From assembly GCA_946902875.1 (NCBI GenBank), contig OX336340.1:6903739-6967738 (forward strand): DNA of 64,000 nucleotides. Direction: 5' to 3'. This document shows positions 34,570 to 44,805 of this stretch, one piece after another. Every line of letters starts with the position of its first letter. Positions within the stretch are counted from its first letter, which is position 1. The position numbers and the translations under genes were made by a program. The notes under the pieces were generated by a model that saw only the letters and a list, made by a program, of their open reading frames with translations, did not search any database and had not been told where the DNA came from. This DNA comes from Nematopogon swammerdamellus. Its lineage: Eukaryota; Arthropoda; Insecta; Lepidoptera; Adelidae.

Positions 34570-36385
34570 AAACTTTTCATAAGCACTGCCTGTTGTGTAC
34601 ATTTTATTAAAACAATTTCTCATTGTAAGATTTAAGTTAAATTATATATAAAAATTAATAAACTTACAAGTGTTTGTTTTATTTGATTCGCCCCTGCTAC
34701 AACCACATTTTCAACTGATTACGGGTTACATTTTTACAGGTTCAATTTTGTATTTCATAATCCCTACATATAAATGCAAAACCCGCAATCTGTATGTTCG
34801 CTTACAACTCGAAAATTACTCAACTTATTGACATATTTTCATCACGAGCGCAAACACAGGCAGTTACTGAAACTGTAAATATAAATGTGATATTGTGACT
34901 TGGAAACAACTTCTGGCCAAACCAAACACATCGAGTATCGAACAATTTTACCCCTTCGGCCAGCTAACTTCTGTCAAATGTACGAGAAATGTCACTATAA
35001 CTGTTGGACTACACTTAACCGAAAGTGGTTGAAATGGCCATATGGGAGTTTTGAAATATTAAAACCATTATTCTGAACAATTTTCCTAAATAGTACTACT
35101 GCCTTCGCGGAGACCTCCATATCAACTACTTACACTATGCTAGATGTCACAGTCTAATCAACATACACATCACATCAACCTATTATTGAAATGTTGGTGT
35201 TTGTGTCTACAACAGCAATTTCCCAGAAAATATCCGCAGCGGCATCCGATGAGATGGCGTGTGTGATCTGATGAGTCGGGAGAATTTAATCATAGCTATT
35301 GTCGGCTGGTATCATTATGAAAGAGCTTTCATGCGGAACTGGCGAGTTGTGAAGGTCAAATTGTGTAGTTCGCATGAAACTCCTGCGGGCCTATTCTCTA
35401 TCAGCAATTCATCGCTAATAGCAATTTCTCATGAACAGTCTCACTTGCTCCAATGGACTTCTCGATGCGTCTAGTGAGACAGATTTGCGACTAACGCTAT
35501 TTTTGCGATAATCACTAATAGAGAATAGGCAGGATATCTGCCTGGCAGACAGGCTGATGGGATACTTATAAAATAGCGATTACATTAATGGAATTTTTAA
35601 TATAAGAAAATTATGTTACCTGACAAAATTGGGCTACATACTACATCACTTTTTAGACTCGAAGATGTCTCCATTACACCATGTTTCTGTCGGAACCATA
35701 TCAAGTGCTTCCCTTTAGTTCTACCGGCTACATTGTAGAGAAAACAGCGGATTTCCATTGCTGTTTCACAAATCTCAGTGGGTTTTACCCGAATAAGAAT
35801 TACATACAGCAAAGACTTTCAAAAAGTGTGATTAGGAACTAAATTAGGAATTTGATCGTGAAAAGTGGCTTGCGCCTGATCTAAAGCAGTGGTTTCAGGC
35901 CTTTGTTTGTGCCCAAAGGCCTGCATGCAAGCTTTGGGCAAAAAACAAAATGGAACAAAATTTCCACAATATCAACAAGAATACTTTCAAGCTCTTTTAC
36001 TAGGTCGCTCGAGACATAAAATATTATGAACCGCTAATACAAATTAAATCCTACTTCAGTATTGAATCTGAATCTGATATTTTATATTTTTTTCTCTTTC
36101 GCTTTGCATTTATCTAAAAAATAAGTGGGTATATAAATAGATAAGCCCAGCAAGTGGTTAGCCGACCAATTTGTCAGTTTTTGCAAATCAAGGCGTGAAG
36201 TAAGTTATCTACACTGCCCCCATAGTACTTCCATTAGTACCTTGTCACTTCCTGCTTGATTACAATAAACTTATCGACAAAACCCATGCAAATTGTCTAC
36301 TTAGCCGGTGACGGACAGTCATTGTGTCCTCTATAATTTCAAATGTGCTAGTGGTTACTGCGCCTCACCCACGGCACGCCACACC
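34570..36385. other. no gene recognised apart from a small MITE
   Basis: AT-rich intergenic DNA. It holds a short TIR element (35388-35532) and a weak SINE A resemblance at about 35690-35790. Nothing coding is supported. Confidence 0.4.
35388..35532. mobile_element. short TIR MITE
   Basis: Inverted ends cctattctctatcagcaatt and the reverse of aatcactaatagagaatagg enclose about 145 bp. The CCTATTCTCTA terminus is family-like. Non-coding. Confidence 0.55.
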
Positions 36386-36390
36386 CACCA

Positions 36391-36397
36391 TATAAAG
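36391..36397 (+). promoter_or_regulatory. TATA box of the secreted-peptide gene
   Basis: tataaag sits 59 bp before the ATG at 36456. An initiator-like tca at about 36411 would give a short leader of about 45 nt. A focused TATA promoter fits an inducible secreted-peptide gene. Confidence 0.5.
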
Positions 36398-36455
36398 AGC
36401 AGGTTCAAAGTCACGGTGTGCTTATTTGAAAATTGGATCTGCGACGAGAAGCAAA

Positions 36456-37212
36456 ATGTCACGGATCTGGGATTATTTACTGATCTTTAATGTTTTTTTA
36501 GTATTACTTGGATGTGATTTAGCTTCCGGATACAAGGTCAGTAATGTGTTTTAGATTATTAAGATTCTTAAGAAAATTTTAAAAAAGCATATCTATACAT
36601 TTTGAAATATGAGTTTTTTTTAATGTGAAGCTACTGAGTGTGTGTGTGTTAGAGTTTGATAAACTTTAATATTGTCTTTTATTCATTCTCAAGATTAGAA
36701 TAATTGATATGAAAAATATATTTATATGAATTTAAACAGTTCATAAATCAATTCAATAATTATTAATTTTTATTTACAGAAACTTAAAAATATAATGTTT
36801 TCTGTTACAGGTTCCTCTAAACTCAGTTAACATAATAGGTAAACCACATGTGTAACCAAAAAAACAATTCAATTAAATTTATTCAATGCTATTAATATTG
36901 ATTCAATAAATTTATTTAATGGCAGTATACAATGTTTTCATCTAATAAAGATTCACTGAAATTATAATTTCTTTACCTACAGATTCGCCAAACCAAATTG
37001 AAAATTTGAAGGATGCAGAAGCTCTCGAGGCGTTTCAAGATACAAGTAGCAGACGGAAACGGGAGCTAGAGATGGTGGAGAATGAGGGGCTGGACTACCC
37101 CATGTCTGAGAATCAAGAGGATGGCTCCGAAGAGGGCTTCTGGGATAAAGTTGTTAAAGTTGCACTGAAGATGTTTAACCGTTTTATTCAGTGGTTGAAT
37201 TCGTCTGAATAA
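36456..37212 (+). CDS. secreted peptide precursor with C-terminal amphipathic helix
   Basis: Three exons join in frame: 36456-36536, 36811-36838 and 36983-37212 (112 aa); junctions are AAG|gtcagt, ttacag|GTTCC, ATAG|gtaaac and ctacag|ATTCG. Residues 1 to about 25 form a signal peptide (MSRIWDYLL then a hydrophobic IFNVFLVLLGCDLASG core). A Gln/Glu/Asp-rich propiece follows, then a tetrabasic RRKR site, an acidic spacer (ENEGLDYPMSENQEDGSEE) and a final ~24-residue segment starting GFWDKVVKVALKMFNRF. That segment is hydrophobic, net positive and amphipathic if helical. No cysteines occur after the signal peptide. AATAAA overlaps the stop (37208-37213). The architecture (signal, acidic pro-part, basic cleavage site, cationic helix) is that of linear antimicrobial or cytolytic peptides, but I recognise no family. 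A secreted regulatory peptide is the alternative. Confidence 0.7.
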
Positions 37213-37282
37213 AATTTTAATACACAAACTTGTTTAAATTTCTTCATTCTGTTATAAAAGAAAAATATGCCTTATGTATGAA

Positions 37283-37340
37283 ATATACCGTGTGGGGCCG
37301 GTACTTTAAAAGAATAGCCCCACTGCATCTCTCCCCGTGT
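37283..37340 (+). repeat. SINE family A 5' fragment
   Basis: ataccgtgtggggccggtac through ccccactgcatctctccccgtg; then it joins directly to a LINE fragment. Confidence 0.75.
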
Positions 37341-37506
37341 CAACTAGGTGTCTAGCGATGCCCATGGACATTCTGTGATGCACGGGGCTTGCGAATGCCA
37401 TGCCGGCCTGACAGGAGCCTTTTCACGCCCCATTTTAAAAACCCCAGGCTGTACTTGGGAGGAAATGATGGGCACGGAGTGGGTTCAACATTTTCCCGGT
37501 TCTGTG
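37340..37506 (-). pseudogene. non-LTR (42968-type) 3' fragment
   Basis: Reverse complement of the element's end: aggtgtctagcgatgcccat ggacattc, gcgaatgccatgccggcctg, then ctgtacttgggaggaaa. Non-functional. Confidence 0.7.
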
Positions 37507-37761
37507 AATTTAATGATTTACATACATGATAATAAAAGAAACCCTGTTAAGTTCGCATACAGAGGGTTCCGTAGCCATATGTTCCTTCTTATTGCACATA
37601 CATTTCTTCTTGTCGCACTCGCACATACATATTTCGCATTCGCCACAGCTTATTTTTGTATTGATACTTATATTTAGTTCTCCCTGTATCCCTCACCTTT
37701 AGAACGTTGACGTTTGTAGATAAAATGTTAGTTAAATTACTGTTGTACCAAATCCGATATA

Positions 37762-38031
37762 CACGGTGTTGCAACCCCAACCGTAAAACCCGAAAGGGGG
37801 TGATTCTGTACGTGAAATAGAGCAACTTTTGTTCTAAGACTTTAGTATTTGAAGAAAAAAAAATTTTTTTTCTCCATACATTTTGAGAACAGGTAATTAA
37901 AATTTGTATGGAAAAAAATTTTTTTTTTTGTTTAAAATTTTTTTTTTCTTCACAGAAGTTGTTTAGTTTCACACATAGAATTACCCCCTTATGTCAGTTA
38001 AAAATATTACGGGGGCAACTGCAACACCGTG
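37762..38031. mobile_element. mariner-type MITE
   Basis: Inverted ends CACGGTGTTGCA and TGCAACACCGTG are each flanked by TA (37760-37761 and 38032-38033). The 270-bp interior is AT-rich, with gaaatagagcaacttttgtt; a related interior occurs in the 60374-60772 element. No transposase. Confidence 0.75.
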
Positions 38032-38089
38032 TATACCTATCTATTATGATAATTTAACCCCTTAGACTGCCCAAAATTTTCACTTTTAG

Positions 38090-38270
38090 ATTTTTTTATA
38101 ATTTAATGGTATATCTGCCATAATAACACATATTCTGTGAAAACTTCAACCGGCTACCTATTACGGTTTAAAAGATACAGTCCTCGGGCGGATGGACGGA
38201 CGGTGTAGGTTTAGTAATCGAATTCAAGATCCGTTGAAATCATATGGATACGGACCCCTAAAAATACGTC
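38090..38270 (+). repeat. high-copy repeat end
   Basis: ctgccataataacacatatt ctgtgaaaac, then cggctacctattacggttta aaagatacag and the acggacggtgta tract, as in 34440-34560. Confidence 0.55.
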
Positions 38271-38277
38271 AGATCTA

Positions 38278-38754
38278 CGTGTGGGGTCGGTACTTAAAAA
38301 GAATAGCCCCACTGCATCTCTCCCCGTAGCATGTCGTAAAAGTCGACTAAGGGATAAGAAAATTCGTCAGCCTCGGTAGCTCAGTGGCGCGGTTGGTTAG
38401 TCAACTGTTATTAAGCAACGCTGAGCGCGGTCAGCGATTGGATGGGTGACCACTCGACCGTTGGAGGCTGACCGTGGTTCGGATTCCACGTTAAACTGTA
38501 GGTCCCTTCCCTTCTTACCTTACTAGGCGGTAGGGTTTATCCCGGCCGGGTTGGTACCACCGCACTGAACGAAACGTCGGTCGAAACGGCTATGTAAATA
38601 GTTCGTGTTTTCCGTCCAGTTTAGTGTAGCCGACATGAAATGAAGGGAAGCACTGACATGGCACCTAGTTCACCCTGTGTTATGGGCTGACATCACGGAT
38701 GTTGTAGGTGATGTAGCCAACCGTGTCAGGAACCATAAAAAAAAAAAAAAAAAA
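38278..38754 (+). repeat. SINE family A, full-length copy with tRNA/5S-like head
   Basis: The most complete copy in the window. 5' block cgtgtggggtcggtac ... atagccccactgcatc; head from gtcagcctcggtagctcagt at 38366 with a tRNA-like A box (tagctcagtgg, 38377-38387), a 5S rRNA-like block (ttaagcaacg then gattggatgggtgac, 38411-38450), the closing arm ggaggctgac, and a tRNA-like B box (ggttcggattcc, 38476-38487). Then the core (ttactaggcggtagggttta), the gtccagtttagtgtagcc motif and the 3' domain ending gtagccaaccgtgtcagg, with an A-tail to 38754. Confidence 0.9.
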
Positions 38755-39415
38755 TTTGAAATTCTACATTTTAATTGTGTTAAAACCAGAACCTATCACA
38801 GATTCTGATTCTTATGTTTATTTCGACATTAAAGCGCACACAATTATAACAATTTTCCATTGACACAAATGCATATTGTTGTACAGTACGACTGCAATAT
38901 TTTGTCATAATATTTCGGTTTGTCCCACACTCAAAACATCTTGCTAAAAAAGTAGGTAAAGCTGGAAATAAATAAAAACCGACTGAGAAAATCTAAAGAA
39001 GAAACGAGGCATATCAATGTTGAATAGCACTAGGAAATGATGTAGCCAGGCTTCCCACCTATTGCTCTACACACCAAGTCTACTCTCATATAATAAAATA
39101 AATAGGTATTTAGATCAAACAAATGTTTAATTTGTACAGACAATATTATATTGTTGCATATACATAACTGTGTAAGTTCACTATCACAAGAAGTGAATTA
39201 AATCAGTCTTCTCTAACCTTACCTATTCAATTCCTACATAAGTAAGTAGTTAAGCCAGTAGCGGATTGGTCCTACAACACTAGGTATATTTGAACAATCA
39301 GGAGCATTGATTATTAAATTTGTCGATTACCTACATCCTTTTCATATCAGTTAGAATTTATTTATTGATCGAATGAATCACAATTGGTCAATAAATAACT
39401 TATAATCTTCCGAAT
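38755..39415. other. no gene recognised
   Basis: AT-rich intergenic DNA between a SINE and the 3' end of the SANT-domain gene. Nothing coding seen. Confidence 0.4.
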
Positions 39416-39421
39416 CCCATT

Positions 39422-39429
39422 TTTTATTT
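39422..39429 (-). terminator. poly(A) signal of the SANT-domain gene
   Basis: On the minus strand aaataaaa lies about 30 bases after the stop codon at 39457-39459. Confidence 0.55.
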
Positions 39430-39456
39430 CCAGTTTCGTGAAACACACACGTTTAA

Positions 39457-40704
39457 TCACTTCCCAAAGATACTATCTTTATTTTTTTTCTGGCTACTCT
39501 CTTCCGTTTTGGGCACCACCATACCAATGGGATCCAGCATTGCCAAAGGAACACCTAACGGATCGTACTCTTTTTTGCTCGTGAGGTTGGCGAGTCTAAC
39601 TTTCAACGGGCAGTTTCTGTCAATTGCATTCAACGACTTGGGCAACGAGGTGTTCCAGCCGTGGAGATTCTGCATGTGCTGGCCAAAGTGCTGCTTCAGA
39701 TGCGCGAGGTTGACCGATAAGTCGGTGAGTACGCGACGTACGATCTCATAGCACTCCTCCGATATCTCGTACGTAGGAAATGACTCCATAGCATTCGCCA
39801 GCATCGCGTACAAATTTCTAAAATCCACATTGTTCGTTTCCTCGGCGTGCGGAATGTCCTCGCATTCGGAAATCAGTCGCAGCGCATCCGCCGTCACCGT
39901 ACGCAGCTGCTGGTCGTCGAACGTATTGTTGAGCTCGCGCAGCCATGACGTCAGCCGGTTGCCATCGCGCGGCGCGCGCAACTTCGTCTTTTTGCGCCTC
40001 TTGGCAAACTCGCGCGCCGTGCACGCCAGGTGCGACTCCGCCAGCATTCGGAAGTATTTCGAAGCTTCCTCAACTTCCTCCAGACTCTTGCTAGGGACAT
40101 TCGCAGCTATCTCTTTAATATCATTAATACCAATAGATTTCACAGCTTCCAGCAGTTGACGTTTCTCCGAATCTTCCCAATCTATCATCGGGTCGAGCGT
40201 TTCAGGTTCATTATTTGCGGATTTCCTTTTCACAGCTTTCTTTTGTGGCTTCGGATTTTCCTCAATGATGCAATCGGAGCTACCGTCGCTGAATTGCACG
40301 TCCACAGACTCATCGCCCACCAGTTCTACAGTCTCACCGTCTGTCAGGTTTACAATATTACCATCTGACAAATCTACAGTCTCGACGATCACATTTTCTG
40401 CTATCGTGTAATGCTGTATCTCGTTCAACTTGAATATGGTTGCAGTGGAGATATTGTTGCCGAACAAAGTCTGCCCGGAATCTCCTAGAACACCAGATGG
40501 TTGCTGAGATTGAGTGGGGTTCTCTGATTCTGTTCCTAGGCTATCAGGTGCGCTAATCTGCACCTGGTCTAAAAGTGTAGGGTCTCTAAATTGGTTTTCT
40601 GGCGCATTTGATGCAGTTATCGGTTGGTTTACCGAATCTATCATCTGCACGTCGGAAGGAACACTCTGATCGTTCATAGCGTCCACTTGCGCGTCTATTT
40701 CCAT
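39457..40704 (-). CDS. SNAPC2: SANT/Myb-like nuclear protein, probable SNAPC2 orthologue
   Basis: Single-exon gene. I start it at the ATG at 40704 (415 aa); the open frame runs upstream to 40815, but those 37 residues look like translated leader. Residues 1-145 are acidic and low-complexity. 150-161 and 235-241 are basic (KKAVKRK, KRRKKTK), likely nuclear localisation signals. About 175-225 form a SANT/Myb-like region (IDWEDSEKRQLLEAVKSIG). About 293-335 is helical (VDFRNLYAMLANAM), and the end holds DPLGVPLAMLDPIG. The EKRQL start, the VDF(x)(x)(x)Y block and the P(L/F)xVPL(x)(x)L block occur in the same order in human SNAPC2 as I recall it. SNAPC2 is a subunit of the snRNA-activating complex that starts U-snRNA transcription. 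The orthology is an inference; another SANT-like transcription factor remains possible. Confidence 0.6.
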   Translation of the reverse strand: MEIDAQVDAMNDQSVPSDVQMIDSVNQPITASNAPENQFRDPTLLDQVQISAPDSLGTESENPTQSQQPSGVLGDSGQTLFGNNISTATIFKLNEIQHYTIAENVIVETVDLSDGNIVNLTDGETVELVGDESVDVQFSDGSSDCIIEENPKPQKKAVKRKSANNEPETLDPMIDWEDSEKRQLLEAVKSIGINDIKEIAANVPSKSLEEVEEASKYFRMLAESHLACTAREFAKRRKKTKLRAPRDGNRLTSWLRELNNTFDDQQLRTVTADALRLISECEDIPHAEETNNVDFRNLYAMLANAMESFPTYEISEECYEIVRRVLTDLSVNLAHLKQHFGQHMQNLHGWNTSLPKSLNAIDRNCPLKVRLANLTSKKEYDPLGVPLAMLDPIGMVVPKTEESSQKKNKDSIFGK

Positions 40705-41555
40705 GACTATATTATATTTCTTCGAGGTTTTCACCAAACGGGCAATAATCAGAGCAAATCTTAGCACCAAAGAGAATATATCCAACTTAGCACAAAGAAT
40801 GAACGAACGAATCACTCCAAAAAGTAGGTAAAAAAACTACCGAATTACTCCGGGTGGAGTGGAAGGAAGGAATGATAAAATAAAACACCTCTTGTTCGTT
40901 CGTAGTTCGTACCTACTTTTCATTATCACGGATCACAGAACTATTTCTTTTTGGCTGTCAATTTGACATTTATAATTTTTTAGTGTTGACTTGGATTGCA
41001 ATGAATTAAATTTGATAACCTTGAATTTGAATTGCGTTTCAGGTAGACTCAGACGGACTCTGTAACTAGATTTGAGTAATTCATTGTCTACTGCAATCAT
41101 AGCTATATAATACGAGGGAGGGACAAGCAATCTACGCCTTCCTTCACGCTTGATTTTCATTCATGCCATGCTTGCTGGTGGGTGATGGGATGGATGATAT
41201 TGATGGTTCCGAGTTCCGATGTTGCCTACAGAGACTGCAAGCAACGCCATTGTATTTTGTTTGTCCTTCTTTTAAGGCAATCGCCAACAAAGAGCAAGAA
41301 TTGAATGGCGTAAGGACCTGGCATCCAAGCCAAAAATAAATTAAAAAAAAAAGCCTTGAGTATTCTTTTTCTTTTATCGCCAGTTCACGCGCCCTTCAAG
41401 AAAGGAACAGGGCATTCTGATGATATCACATACCACAACATTATACACATTTCCTGCTTCTGAAAACGGTTATTCGTTTCCGTTTGATCAGCTATACTAT
41501 GCTCTGCCTACCCTACAGGTAGAGCGAATTGTTAGATCTCGCGGTCGTGGGTTCG
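40705..41555. other. upstream region of the SANT-domain gene; no further gene
   Basis: The first ~250 bp should hold the minus-strand promoter; I see no TATA box that decides a start. The rest is AT-rich intergenic DNA. Confidence 0.35.
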
Positions 41556-41559
41556 ATTT

Positions 41560-41670
41560 AGATAGATAGATAGAAATACTTTATTGGTAAAAAAAAAATT
41601 ACAGAAACAATTACAATTTACATGAGGGGCAAAGCCGGACTCATCGAGTCGAGTTACCCTTGACATTGAT
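41560..41670 (-). repeat. LINE 3' end, reverse orientation
   Basis: tagatagatagatagaaata ctttattggt followed by A-runs and gaggggcaaagccggactca is the reversed 3' end of a non-LTR element with a CTAT simple tail. Confidence 0.45.
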
Positions 41671-42113
41671 TTTTACTTTTTGAAGTTATACTTCCTGGAC
41701 GTTATGAAAAAAACTGAACTTGAAAATGACAAGTAAACACTGAGGAAAGGTCCCCGCAGTGCGTCATGCATGACTCATGCGCCATCGCCATTCATCGTCA
41801 CCGCATAAAAACTATTTGTGTATTGTGCGGTGCTATCTTTTGAGGGGTCAAAGGGTCGTCGGGAAGGAGGAGGGGAAGGGGAAGGGGAGAGGGGGAAACT
41901 GTGTGAAACTGCGGCAAAATGGGCAAACAGCGGGAAACAGCGGGGAAGAAGGGGAATAAATCACACCAAAGAAGAATCACTTCTAAAGCTGGGCATGGAC
42001 GATCGCACCGATTGCATTACAATTATTGGTGTGACGACGACGAATGAATGTAAGCCAAAATATTAGACCATGAACGATGGCTCCAAATTGTGGTCAGTCG
42101 TCTCTTATTATAA

Positions 42114-42528
42114 GCGGCGGGTGGCCGAGTGGTTTGGGCATCGGCTTCTCATGCGAGAGGTCCGCGGTTCGAATCCCGACGGCGTGTACCAATGAGTTTT
42201 TTCTGACGAAAAAATTTACGTGCATACCTACACCTGCTGCTTCACCGTTCGGAACCGGTGTAAAACTGTAGGTCCCTTCCCTTGCCCCTTACTAGGTGGT
42301 AGGCTCAACTTGTAGCCGACTGGGTTGGTACCACCGTACTGGATGTAAGATGGCCGCATAGCAACCTCGGTTGTGTTCTCCTCTAGTCCAGTATAGCCAG
42401 CAATCCAGGGAAGTCTCCGGTATGGCACCTACCTTCTCGGAGGTGATATTGGCTGGTCGGAGCATGCGCTTTGGCCCCTCCAACTCAGCCACCCATACCG
42501 GATTCCATAAAAAAAAAAAAAAAAAAAA
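42114..42528 (+). repeat. SINE family B, full-length copy with tRNA head
   Basis: The head gcgggtggccgagtggtttg, through atgcgagaggtccgc, to the B box GGTTCGAATCC (42166-42176) is clearly tRNA-derived (Leu/Ser-like A box ggtggccgagtgg). Then comes a family-specific linker, the core ttactaggtggtaggctcaa shared with family A, agtccagtatagccagcaat, and the 3' domain ending accggattccat with an A-tail to 42528. The four other copies in the window are 5' truncated. Confidence 0.85.
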
Positions 42529-42594
42529 TACGCTCGCCCCTAAATGCACGCACGTGCAATCGTACCGCTCCGATCTACTCTCCAGGCGAACTGA

Positions 42595-42712
42595 GCCGAA
42601 ATGCCATCCCGCCGTCCCCTTTCCACCTTCGCACCACGCGCACTGGGCAGGGATTGCATCCCTACCTACACGCTGGACTTGCCGCGGATGCGTACCAATC
42701 TTCGACCATATA
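42595..42712 (+). pseudogene. non-LTR (42968-type) fragment
   Basis: Repeats 43895-43980 (tttccaccttcgcaccacgc gcactgggca, then ctggacttgccgcggatgcg). It is followed by unrelated DNA, and adjoins the SINE B tail. Confidence 0.7.
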
Positions 42713-42967
42713 AAACGTAGTATTATATTCTTTGATATAAAACTATAGACGCATCATCAGGCTAAAACTCCTAAGAAATGTGCGGGCCTCCTGCTGCTAG
42801 GGTTGCTACCAGGCGATTTGAATTTTCCATCATTCGAGTATTTGTTTATTATTTTATCACCGTACAAATTATTATTATAGTATAACTATAATAAACACAT
42901 CACTGTAAATCGTTCTGACATCAAAGTAATAAAGAAAATGCCTTCAATATACAATTATTTTCAAAAT

Positions 42968-44200
42968 ATCGGGGGAATCGCTGGAAGGTCATGGTGAATC
43001 CTTGGCAATTGGCCTCGATATTGCCAAGGCATTTGACCGGGTTTGGCACAAGTCGCTCTTGGGCAAATTGCCGGCTTACGGACTTCCTTCTGGCCTCTGT
43101 GACTGGGTCGCCGACTTCCTACATGGGCGTAGCATTCAGATCCTAGTGGACAGTTGCTCGTCGGACGCCATGTCAGTGAACGCCGGCGTACCACAAGGAT
43201 CTGTGTTGTCACCCACGCTGTTTCTTCTGCATATCAATGATATGCTGTCTCTGGGCAATATACATTGATATGCAGATGACACACGGATCCTACACCAGTC
43301 ACCCTTCAGCCAGTCGGGATGTTCTGGATGAGAAGAGGCGAAGACTTGTGTCTGAGCTCGAACACACACTCACCTCTATTTCCGAATGGGGCCGTAGTAA
43401 TTTGGTCGAGTTCAACGCTTCCAAGACACAAGTTTACGCGTTCAGTGCGAAGAGAGTGGCGTTCACACCGGCTCCTTCATTCCAAGGCACGTCGCTTAAA
43501 TTAAGCGAGCACCTCGGGGTCCTCGGAGTCGAACTGTCGCACGACCTGAACTTTCGTCGCCATATCGAGGGGAAGGCCAAGCTGGCTTCTTAAAAGCTGG
43601 GCGTACTCAATAAGGTGCTACGGTACTTCACGGCGGACTAAAAGCTGCTTCTGTATAAATCGCAGATCAGGTCCTGCTTGGAGTACTGCTCGCATCTGTG
43701 GGATGGCTCTGCTAAATACCAGCTTGCGCCTCTGGACTCAATCCAGCGTCGAGCCGTGCGACTAGTGGGTGACTCCGAAGTGTCCTGCGATCTTGAACCA
43801 CTGCAAAACCGTAGGGATGTCGGCTCCCTAAGTGTGTTCTATCGCTCATTCCATGGGGAGTGCTCGGAGGAGCTGTTTAATGCGATCCCGGCGTCCCCTT
43901 TCCACCTTCGCACCACGCGCACTGGGCAGGGATTGCATCCCTACACGCTGGACTTACCGCGGATGCGTACCAATCGATTCTGCAGATCATTCCTCTACAG
44001 AACCGGTAAACTCTGGAACGCTCTCCCTGCCCATATATTTCCCCCCAAGTACAGTCTCGGGTCCTTCAAGAGGGGCGTGAATGGACCTGTCAGGCCGGCA
44101 TGGCATTCGCAACCCCCGCATACGACCGAATGTCCATGGGCGTCGTTAGACACCTTATGGGTGGCTCGGCGCCATATGTCGCGCTGTCAATAAAAAAAAA
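42968..44200 (+). pseudogene. non-LTR retrotransposon reverse transcriptase, Jockey/CR1-like
   Basis: The longest LINE copy here, 5' truncated within the RT domain and ending in an A-tail at 44200. Visible landmarks: GLDIAKAFDRVWHKSLLGKL (first catalytic Asp region), NAGVPQGSVLSPTLFLLHIN, then YADD preceded by an in-frame stop (catalytic Asp pair), NASKTQVYAFSAKR, LGVLGVELSHDLNFRRHIEG, SCLEYCSHLWDGSAKYQLAP and FCRSFLYRTGKLWNALPAHI. Stops after the YADD region and at 43591 and 43640 show it is dead. It is the reference for the fragments near 12 kb, 31.5 kb, 37.4 kb, 42.6 kb, 46.4 kb and 55.1 kb. The exact clade needs a phylogeny. Confidence 0.85.
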
Positions 44201-44740
44201 CACAACTCACGAAAATTAACAAATTCCTTCATGCAGATTTTTTTTCCGCCCTTGCCACACCAACTATCGGCATCTCCTTCTCGGTCACGGATGGCGCGCT
44301 TGCGATTTTACGCTCCCCGTCTTGCTCGCACATATACACGTCGCTGGCTGTCATTTAGTGACAGCTTAGCTGTCAGTCTACTTTACACGACAACTACATT
44401 AACTGGGCGGTGAACATGTATGGTCAGGTCACATTTGATACACTAGCTACATATTGTATGTAGATGATCGACAGGGTTAGCGTGGAAGACGAGAGAACCT
44501 ACACCGGTACACACACACGATACAACCACACTCATACCAGAAATGCATGACTGACAGAGACCGATAGTGAGGTATAGGATATACGTATGCTAGAAAGAGA
44601 TACCGGCTTTTTCGTTAGCTGTGACGTTCAATGTCGGACCGGCCCGGCCATATTTGTGTCGAAGAAAGCTATTGGCTGTACCTAATTCGAGGATAAGAAA
44701 AGAGATTTTTTCTACATGTTGGTAAATATTTTATTATTGA
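44201..44740. other. no gene recognised
   Basis: Mixed intergenic DNA between the LINE tail and the BEL/Pao remnant; short open frames only. Confidence 0.35.
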
Positions 44741-44741
44741 A

Positions 44742-44790
44742 GTCACAAATTGACAATGACATGAAAGTATGTTTTCTTAATTTTCTACAT
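44742..44790 (+). repeat. direct repeat flanking BEL/Pao remnant, left
   Basis: tcacaaattgacaatgacat, then ttttcttaattttctaca matches 45718-45765 with few differences. Confidence 0.75.
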
Positions 44791-44805
44791 TCCCACCCCT
44801 AGTAC

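Noticed and set aside
40705..40815. Upstream 37-codon extension of the SANT-domain protein
   Set aside because: Hydrophobic and basic, unlike the acidic N-terminus that follows; the ATG at 40704 gives a more sensible start.
42114..42180. Possible functional tRNA gene (A and B boxes present)
   Set aside because: It runs straight into SINE B body and A-tail, and the acceptor arm does not close; it is the SINE head.
42968..44193. Host gene from the 118- and 171-codon frames
   Set aside because: They are consecutive pieces of one stop-containing LINE reverse transcriptase with an A-tail.
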